Source of the DNA: Verrucomicrobiia bacterium | Lineage (GTDB): Bacteria > Verrucomicrobiota > Verrucomicrobiia > Opitutales > Opitutaceae | Length of the DNA stretch: 64,000 nucleotides | NCBI GenBank assembly: GCA_011525695.1 | Contig: WYBX01000032.1 | Location: 20,964-84,963, forward strand | Reading direction: 5' to 3' | Part shown: positions 59,007 through 64,000 of the stretch, in pieces | How the letters are laid out: each line of letters begins with the position of its first letter | How positions within the stretch are numbered: position 1 is the stretch's first letter | The notes under the pieces: generated by a model | The model's database searches: none | Told to the model about the DNA's origin: nothing | What the model saw: only the letters and a program-made list of their open reading frames with translations | Program-made: the position numbers and the translations under genes

Positions 59007-61184
59007 TCAAGGCAGCTCATACACCTCGATGAGCGCCGTGCCGCTGCTGCCATTCACACCAGAGGCGACGGCGGTGTAACTGCCGGGAGCAAGCGTGATA
59101 ACCATGGCGCTGTCCCTGCTGTCTACGGCAAACGGAAATGCTCCCACGGACGCCGCTGCGGCCGCGATTTGCGCGCGATTGGAAATTCGGGCTTCGCTCC
59201 AATTGTCATTGTCCCAAATGGGAGTTGTCCCCCGATATAGCACCAGCTGAGGATCGGCGATTGCGCCCGGCATTGCAATGGGTGCCGCGGAGAGGGCCGG
59301 GCCGGCAGCGCGAATGAGGAGGGTCACGGGCACCTCGCCAGTAATCGTGAATCCGGCGATTAAGGCGGCGGCAGCGCTCACGGGACCACGACCCGAAATG
59401 TTGATGAAGCGGGCCGGCGCCATGAAGGGTGCTTCCGACTCAAAAAGCTCGATCAGGGCCGTTCCGAAATCGTCTGGCCGCGTCTCCACGATCGCGGTAT
59501 ATTTACCCGGCATGATCGACCATTCCAATGCCGCATCCCGACTGCCGCCTTCGAGTGGAAATCCGCCCGCAGTCGCAAACCGCTCCGCCATTGCCGGGGG
59601 CCAGTCGTCATTCGCGGACAGGGTCGTCGCGTTGCGCACCAGTGTCAGCCGTGGATCGCCCACCGCGTCCGAGACGCCGTAGTTACGAAGTCCGGGACCA
59701 ATGGCGCGGAAGAGACCCTTCGTGGCGCCATGGCCGTCAGCAACCACGCCCGCAATCAGTGGATCCGCGGCCGCTGGGACAAACGCGCGAACGGATAGAT
59801 TGCTCAGCCGTCCGCGACGCCCGACAATCGGGCGAATACGAATGAAATTTCGATGGCCTGAGTTGCCTTCATTGGCCAGGAACGAGCCATCTGGGGCAAT
59901 CGCCAGGATTGTGTAGGTGCCGAAATTCCGAAGGGTGGCATAACGTGTATCATCGCGTTTCCCGGTCGGCGTGAAGGATGTCGCGGTGTAGGCATCGCTG
60001 GAGTCAGCCACCACGGTCCAAAGTCCGCCATCTGCGCGATACTCATGGTTGGAGTTGCTCGGATAACGCATGACTGGAGGCGGGGAGCGGTAAAAGGGAT
60101 CGAGGCCACCATCGGGAAGAAACCTCCTGAAGACACGGGTTTCAGTCACCACCCGATTCCCATATGAGTCCGCGGCATACAAACCGGACTCCGTCACGAC
60201 GGTCCGGGCGAGGGTATCGGCCCAGGAAACCACGCTGTGGCTCGAATCCACCTCGCATTCCACATAGGAGGAGTCGTTGCTGCCGTCGGCAAGGATGCGC
60301 GTCAGCATGGGTCGGTAACCATCGAACCGCACCGCCAGGACTCGTCCTTGGGAATCGACCGCAATCAGACGGTGATCAGCCAGAGCCGGAAACGACGGAT
60401 CGATGGTTCCGTCGGGGCGAAGGCGCAGGACCGTGCCCTTGAAATAATTGTCGGTGCCGTCCTGCACGAACACGCTCCCGTCGGAATACGGTGCGATGAC
60501 TTCCGGAGATACCGCCGCCGATTCGAATGTGGAATCGACACGACCGTCTGGAAGCAACCGGACCATTCTCAGCCCCGGTGTCGCACCATCTGCAGGAAAC
60601 CGCAGTTGCAGGTAGAATGCGCCGTTCGGAAGCATTCGAATCGTCTCGATGGAAGCCCCCGCCAACACGGCGTCTGCTTGAAAGGTTGGATCGCCTGAGC
60701 CATCTGAGTTGAGCCTCGCCAAATCAGGCTGCGTGCCCGGGAGCGGGAGAAAGCCACCGACCAGAATTCTTCCATCGGGCTGGACCACCGCCAAGCGGGG
60801 TGCTCCGGGCAGTTCCGGGGCGAAGCTTCGATCGCGCACATCCACCTGACCGGCGGGAAAGAGATGGACTGTGAAACCCTCATAACCTGATCCATCAGCT
60901 GTCTGGAAATTCAAACGGTAATCGGACGTTCGTGGCGTGATGTTGCGCACTACCAGTTCGAGCCTGGTTTCCCCGGGCAGGACTTCACCGTTTCCGGTCG
61001 ACCACTGGTAGGTGACCGGCTGGTTGGTGAACGGATTGGCGATCAAGCGTACATCACTGCCATACTCGGCGCGATCTCCCCGGCGGATGACGACCGGAGG
61101 TTCTGGATCCTGGGCTATCGCATTCGGGAGGAGGCAAAGCCAGCAAATCGATGACCGCGCGGCTGCTCGCATGCATCGGCTCAT
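59007..61184 (-). CDS. Secreted delta-60 repeat protein with duplicated C-terminal domain
   Basis: The 725-aa product has an N-terminal signal-like segment (ARSSICWLCLLPNAIAQ) and an Ig-like stretch. Several delta-60 units follow (VVQPDGRILVGGFL, LARLNSDGSGDPTF, LRLRPDGTIDPSF), which usually form a beta-propeller. The last 260 residues are two copies of a roughly 130-residue domain: one starts RLSNLSVRAFVPAAADPLIAG, the other RFINISGRG and ends LIEVYELP. Both contain the AGPxL core (RAIGPGL, RAAGPAL). Such tails are common in secreted verrucomicrobial proteins. No anchor or sorting signal is visible. The start could be 61184 or 61172. Confidence 0.82.
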   Translation of the reverse strand: MSRCMRAAARSSICWLCLLPNAIAQDPEPPVVIRRGDRAEYGSDVRLIANPFTNQPVTYQWSTGNGEVLPGETRLELVVRNITPRTSDYRLNFQTADGSGYEGFTVHLFPAGQVDVRDRSFAPELPGAPRLAVVQPDGRILVGGFLPLPGTQPDLARLNSDGSGDPTFQADAVLAGASIETIRMLPNGAFYLQLRFPADGATPGLRMVRLLPDGRVDSTFESAAVSPEVIAPYSDGSVFVQDGTDNYFKGTVLRLRPDGTIDPSFPALADHRLIAVDSQGRVLAVRFDGYRPMLTRILADGSNDSSYVECEVDSSHSVVSWADTLARTVVTESGLYAADSYGNRVVTETRVFRRFLPDGGLDPFYRSPPPVMRYPSNSNHEYRADGGLWTVVADSSDAYTATSFTPTGKRDDTRYATLRNFGTYTILAIAPDGSFLANEGNSGHRNFIRIRPIVGRRGRLSNLSVRAFVPAAADPLIAGVVADGHGATKGLFRAIGPGLRNYGVSDAVGDPRLTLVRNATTLSANDDWPPAMAERFATAGGFPLEGGSRDAALEWSIMPGKYTAIVETRPDDFGTALIELFESEAPFMAPARFINISGRGPVSAAAALIAGFTITGEVPVTLLIRAAGPALSAAPIAMPGAIADPQLVLYRGTTPIWDNDNWSEARISNRAQIAAAAASVGAFPFAVDSRDSAMVITLAPGSYTAVASGVNGSSGTALIEVYELP

Positions 61185-61265
61185 GCCCGATGAAACTTTG
61201 TTCCGGTTCGACGATGCAACCAAGAATCGACAAGTCCCCGGCACGGCTTGCCAGGCCCAACCGGC

Positions 61266-61682
61266 TCAGAGGACCAGCCGGCCGCCGGCTTTCCTGCAGG
61301 CGGCCCGAAGGGGCTCATCAAGCGATGCGAGCGGCAGGCCTTTCCGCAGCGCGAGTTCCAGATAGGCGGAGTCGTATGCGGAAAGACAGAACGACTCGCC
61401 GAGCGCCAGCGTCTTGGTCCAGGCGACGGCCATGGTTTCGTCGTCCACATGGATATCGAAAGTGGCCAGCGTCGCCATGAACTTCTCCGTGCCGGCTTTA
61501 TCGATCTTTCCGCGGCGTTGGGCGCCAAGCAGAACATTGGCGAGTTCGAGATGCCACAGTGCCGGAACCCATGCCCGCCGGCCCTTCACCATTCCATCAA
61601 GCAATGCCTCGCTGCCCGAAGTGGACTCGCTCGCAAAGATCCACGGCAGCGTCGCTGAACAATCGAGCACGAAGTCGGTCAT
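61266..61682 (-). CDS. vapC: PIN-domain ribonuclease toxin, VapC-like
   Basis: VapC toxins are metal-dependent RNases, generally directed at tRNA or rRNA. The 138-aa product has the PIN acidic residues: D7 in FVLDCSA, E46 in HLELAN, D104 in SAYDSAYLEL and D119 in SLDEPL. It overlaps the antitoxin gene by 4 bp. Confidence 0.88.
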   Translation of the reverse strand: MTDFVLDCSATLPWIFASESTSGSEALLDGMVKGRRAWVPALWHLELANVLLGAQRRGKIDKAGTEKFMATLATFDIHVDDETMAVAWTKTLALGESFCLSAYDSAYLELALRKGLPLASLDEPLRAACRKAGGRLVL

Positions 61683-61930
61683 CGACGTCCCTCGGCAATC
61701 AGCTCCTTTATGCCAATGCCCTGAAGATCGTAACGGCCGCGCATCTGCCGCAACTCCGCGACCGTTTGCCTCCGCTTCTCAGCCGCAGCATCTCCAGCCG
61801 GGACAATTCTGGCGACGGGTCTGTCGTGCTTTGTAATTGTCACTTCCGCACCCCTGCCGACGCGCTCGATAAGCTCGGAGAACCGGTTCTTCGCCTCGAA
61901 GGTGCCGACGGAAATGGCCGCAGTTTTCAC
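61679..61930 (-). CDS. vapB: Antitoxin of the Phd/YefM type (VapB)
   Basis: The 83-aa product has the Phd/YefM fold start ISVGTFEAKNRFSELIERVGRG and the strand EVTITKHDRPVARIVP, with a C-terminal toxin-binding tail (LQGIGIKELIAEGRR). Phd-type antitoxins bind and repress their own promoter, which should lie in 61931-62010. Its stop codon overlaps the toxin start. Confidence 0.87.
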   Translation of the reverse strand: MKTAAISVGTFEAKNRFSELIERVGRGAEVTITKHDRPVARIVPAGDAAAEKRRQTVAELRQMRGRYDLQGIGIKELIAEGRR

Positions 61931-62096
61931 CCGTCCAAGCTAGAAGTTCTGGCCTGTTTGTCAAACCGGCCGGCCGCCGGGCCGCGCACTCCTCCTGGAT
62001 TATCATGGAACCGTCCACCGAGCATTCCGGACGCAGCCTTTGTCTCGCCTAAAGTCATCACCCGGCTACAACCCATCCCGCCTGCACCCGTTCACC

Positions 62097-62681
62097 GTGA
62101 GCGAATCGTCCACCTCTCCGGCTTCCGCGCCGGCCTGTGTTGCCACACCGGCCGAGCATGCCCGCTGGTTCGTGAACGAGGTCCACGCCCATGACGCCCA
62201 GGTCAAGGCGTACCTTCGCGGCTCCTTCCCGTCGATCCGGGACGTCGACGACGTCGTCCAGGAGTCCTACCTGCGCATCTGGAAGGCCCGCACCGCCCAG
62301 CCGATTCACAGCGTCCGCGCCTTTCTTTTTCGCGTCGCCCGCAACGTCGCGCTCAATCTCGTCGACCGGCAGCGCATTTCGCCGATCGACACCGTAAGGG
62401 ATTTGGAGGCGCTGCCTGTCGTAGAGGATGGACCAAATGCAGCCGCGAACACCTGTGCGCGGGAGGAACTCCTCCTCCTCGCCCGGGCGATCGACTCGCT
62501 GCCGCCGCGGTGCCGGGAAATCGTGATACTACGCCGGATCAAGAATGTGTCCCAAAGGGAAATCGCGGCCCGCTTGGGCATCAGCGAGAAAACGGTCGAG
62601 GTGCAGGTCGTCCGCGGCATCAGGCGCTGTGGCGATTTCCTGCGCAGGCATGGACTCGGGCGCGACCATGAAAAACGCTGA
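62097..62681 (+). CDS. ECF-type RNA polymerase sigma factor, FecI-like
   Basis: The 194-aa product has region 2 (AYLRGSFPSIRDVDDVVQESYLRIWKAR) and region 4 with SLPPRCREIVILRRI and the HTH VSQREIAARLGISEKTVEVQV. Start GTG 62097 is preferred to TTG 62040. It overlaps the next gene, a FecR-like anti-sigma, by 14 bp, the usual FecI-FecR arrangement. In typical clusters a TonB-dependent receptor follows, but none is seen before the window ends. Confidence 0.93.
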   Translation: MSESSTSPASAPACVATPAEHARWFVNEVHAHDAQVKAYLRGSFPSIRDVDDVVQESYLRIWKARTAQPIHSVRAFLFRVARNVALNLVDRQRISPIDTVRDLEALPVVEDGPNAAANTCAREELLLLARAIDSLPPRCREIVILRRIKNVSQREIAARLGISEKTVEVQVVRGIRRCGDFLRRHGLGRDHEKR

Positions 62682-63696
62682 TCCAACCCTGCCGGCTTCC
62701 ATCAAAGCCGCTGCCGCCGCGTGGGTCGGCCGGCGCGATGCCGGGTTGTCACGCTCCGGCGAACGCGAACTCCAGCAGTGGCTCGAGGCTGATCCGCGGC
62801 ATCGGACGGCGCTCGAGTTTTACGAATCGAGCTGGTCGGCGCTCGCCAAGCCGTTCCGCGCGGGAGCTGGGGTCGAATTCGAACTGCAACTCATCTCGCT
62901 CGCCCGAAAACGGCGTCGGCGAAGAAGGATTACGAGCGGGGTCGCGGCAGCGATGATCCTGCTGGCAGCAGGGTTGGTGACGAGAACCCCGACGCGCCAG
63001 CCGGCGATTAAGCCGGTGCCGACCGCGGTCGTGATCAAACCGGATCGGCAAACGCTGCCGGATGGATCGACGGTGGAGTTGAAAGGCGAGGCCCGGATCG
63101 CTGTTCGCTACACGGCCGACGTTCGCCGGGTGACTTTGGAATCAGGCGAGGCCCATTTTGATGTCCAGAAGGACCCCGGCCGGCCATTTGTCGTTACCGC
63201 CGGAGGCTTGGATGTCCGTGCGGTGGGAACGGCGTTTTCCGTCGCCTTGGGCGACAAGGCCGTCGAAGTGCTCGTGACGAACGGCCGGGTCGCGGTTGAC
63301 AAGTCCCCGCATGCCGGGGATCCGGCGGCTGCTCCCGCCGCCGTCCCGCTGGCGACGCTTGAAGCCGGCAACCGGGCGGTGGTGGGCGTGGAGCCATCGG
63401 CATTTCCGGAAGTGAGCGAGATCGCCCCCGAGGAGTTGGATCAGCGTCTCGCGTGGAGGAGCACCCGGGTCGAGTTCACCCGCACGCCCCTTTCGGAGGC
63501 GGTCGATTTGCTCAACCAGCACGCCCCGGTGTCGGCCCCGCGGATCGTGGTTGCCGACGCCGCCCTGGCCGAAATGTTGGTCAGCGGCGTGTTTCGCCCC
63601 GACAACACCGAGGCCTTCATCCTGCTGATCACAGGGGCTTTCGCGGTGAAGTCCGAGCGTGTGGCCAACACCATCACGCTGCGCAAGGGCGATTAG
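62668..63696 (+). CDS. FecR-like anti-sigma factor/regulator
   Basis: The 342-aa product has a cytoplasmic N-terminal DUF4880 domain (AAAAWVGRRDAGLSRSGERE), one transmembrane helix (ITSGVAAAMILLAAGLVT, about 89-106), and the periplasmic FecR domain (LPDGSTVELKGEARIAVRYT, LESGEAHFDVQKDPGRPFVV, VRAVGTAFSV), then a C-terminal STN-like module (VDLLNQHAPVSAPRIVVAD). It would transmit the signal of a TonB-dependent receptor to the upstream sigma factor. ATG 62668 is preferred; 62650 is in frame. Confidence 0.93.
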   Translation: MKNADPTLPASIKAAAAAWVGRRDAGLSRSGERELQQWLEADPRHRTALEFYESSWSALAKPFRAGAGVEFELQLISLARKRRRRRRITSGVAAAMILLAAGLVTRTPTRQPAIKPVPTAVVIKPDRQTLPDGSTVELKGEARIAVRYTADVRRVTLESGEAHFDVQKDPGRPFVVTAGGLDVRAVGTAFSVALGDKAVEVLVTNGRVAVDKSPHAGDPAAAPAAVPLATLEAGNRAVVGVEPSAFPEVSEIAPEELDQRLAWRSTRVEFTRTPLSEAVDLLNQHAPVSAPRIVVADAALAEMLVSGVFRPDNTEAFILLITGAFAVKSERVANTITLRKGD

Positions 63697-63715
63697 CTTA
63701 GGAGTCTGTCGGACT

Positions 63716-63746
63716 TAGCCTGCATCCATCCCACGGCGGCAGCCGC
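63716..63746. repeat. Shared 15-mer and hairpin after the FecR gene
   Basis: TAGCCTGCATCCATC (63716-63730) is identical to 30966-30980, where it also follows a stop codon. Here a hairpin GGCGG-CAG-CCGCC follows within 7 bases, different in sequence from that at 30972-31003. Confidence 0.4.
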
Positions 63747-63764
63747 CACCCAAGGTTATTTGTT

Positions 63765-63807
63765 GGACACAGAGTGCACAGAGGAAACACGGAGGTCACA
63801 GAGAACG
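63765..63807 (+). repeat. CACAGAG-type intergenic repeat
   Basis: The stretch has three CACAGAG units (ACACAGAGTGCACAGAGG, later GTCACAGAGAA) around AACACGGAGG. From memory this family is common between genes in Verrucomicrobia and Planctomycetes. No coding sense is apparent. Confidence 0.45.
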
Positions 63808-63880
63808 GCAGGCTGGTTTTGCAACGGAACAACTCTGCGCACTCCTGTCCGGCCTCGGTGCGCTCTCATTCGGGTTAGTC

Positions 63881-63894
63881 CCTCACTTGTGAGG
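63881..63894. terminator. Small hairpin at the 3' end of the right-edge gene
   Basis: CCTCAC-TT-GTGAGG lies about 27 bp past the stop codon of the minus-strand gene at the right edge. No T-run is present. It could be a terminator or part of an element end. No other gene is seen in 63697-63920. Confidence 0.3.
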
Positions 63895-63920
63895 ATCGTG
63901 CAGGTTTGAGACGATAATTT

Positions 63921-64000
63921 TCAAGCGGCGAGGGCGGGCAGGATGATGCGCTCGGTGAGTTGTCTGCCCACGACGAGCAGATTCATGGCGCGTTTGGTCA
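63921..64000 (-). CDS. C-terminal end of an unidentified protein, partial (possible transposase)
   Basis: The last 25 residues read TKRAMNLLVVGRQLTERIIL followed by PALAA and a TGA stop. The basic composition and isolated position after a sigma/FecR pair that lacks its receptor gene suggest a transposase, but too little is visible to name a family. Its start is beyond the window. Confidence 0.35.
   Translation of the reverse strand, partial: TKRAMNLLVVGRQLTERIILPALAA

Overview
The window is GC-rich, densely packed chromosomal DNA, most likely from a member of the Opitutaceae or a close relative (Verrucomicrobiota). The evidence for this is indirect. There is a LexA-type palindrome TGTTC-N4-GAACA upstream of recA, which is the form described for Verrucomicrobia. 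Several ECF sigma/anti-sigma modules are present. A secreted protein carries the duplicated C-terminal repeat common in this phylum. Shine-Dalgarno sequences are mostly weak. I found no tRNA, rRNA, CRISPR array or prophage.

Layout. 1-9 kb: the end of pssA, dnaN, a membrane protein, a molybdenum-cofactor block (moaA divergent from moeA-moaC-moaD-moaE), a small membrane protein and gnd. 9-14 kb: a truncated ECF sigma remnant beside a GTAG-headed hairpin, a drug-efflux MFS protein, an M20 peptidase, MarC and a GH88-like hydrolase. 14.2-15.6 kb: a REP-associated tyrosine transposase (RAYT) flanked by inverted copies of a 16-bp tag. 15.7-26 kb: a sugar/nucleoside-type MFS symporter and a Gfo/Idh oxidoreductase, an ABC exporter operon ending in a VTT protein, galM and manA, and a three-gene envelope operon. 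26-32 kb: a cyclase-family hydrolase, an ECF sigma/anti-sigma/DUF4097 module, DUF3667 and a fatty-acid desaturase. 32-35 kb: a ferrous-iron operon feoA-feoA-feoB-Cys-rich protein. 35.6-46.4 kb: the complete F1Fo ATP synthase operon atpBEFHAGDC, then the tRNA-modification genes trmB, mnmG and mnmE. 46-52 kb: pdxH, a Sel1-repeat protein, recA with its SOS box, a repeat cluster, an SLC13/ArsB-type transporter coupled to a 38-aa ORF and a nucleotide-sugar epimerase. 52-59 kb: glutaredoxin, gltB and gltD. 59-64 kb: a secreted delta-60 repeat protein, a VapBC-type toxin-antitoxin pair, an ECF sigma/FecR pair, and the last codons of an unidentified protein at the right edge.

The most interesting signal is a dispersed repeat family with tag ACCTGTCCCTT. 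In at least five copies the tag is followed within 0-3 nt by a short hairpin whose stem sequence differs from copy to copy while pairing is kept. Two 16-bp inverted copies bracket the RAYT gene, four tandem copies lie between recA and its neighbour, and one lies directly upstream of a start codon. This looks like a REPtron with mobilised, structure-conserved repeats. Other small-scale structures are two GTAG-headed hairpins, an inverted pair of heptanucleotide arrays between gltB and gltD, an 11-bp perfect hairpin with a second copy 4 kb away, and a tightly coupled 38-codon ORF.
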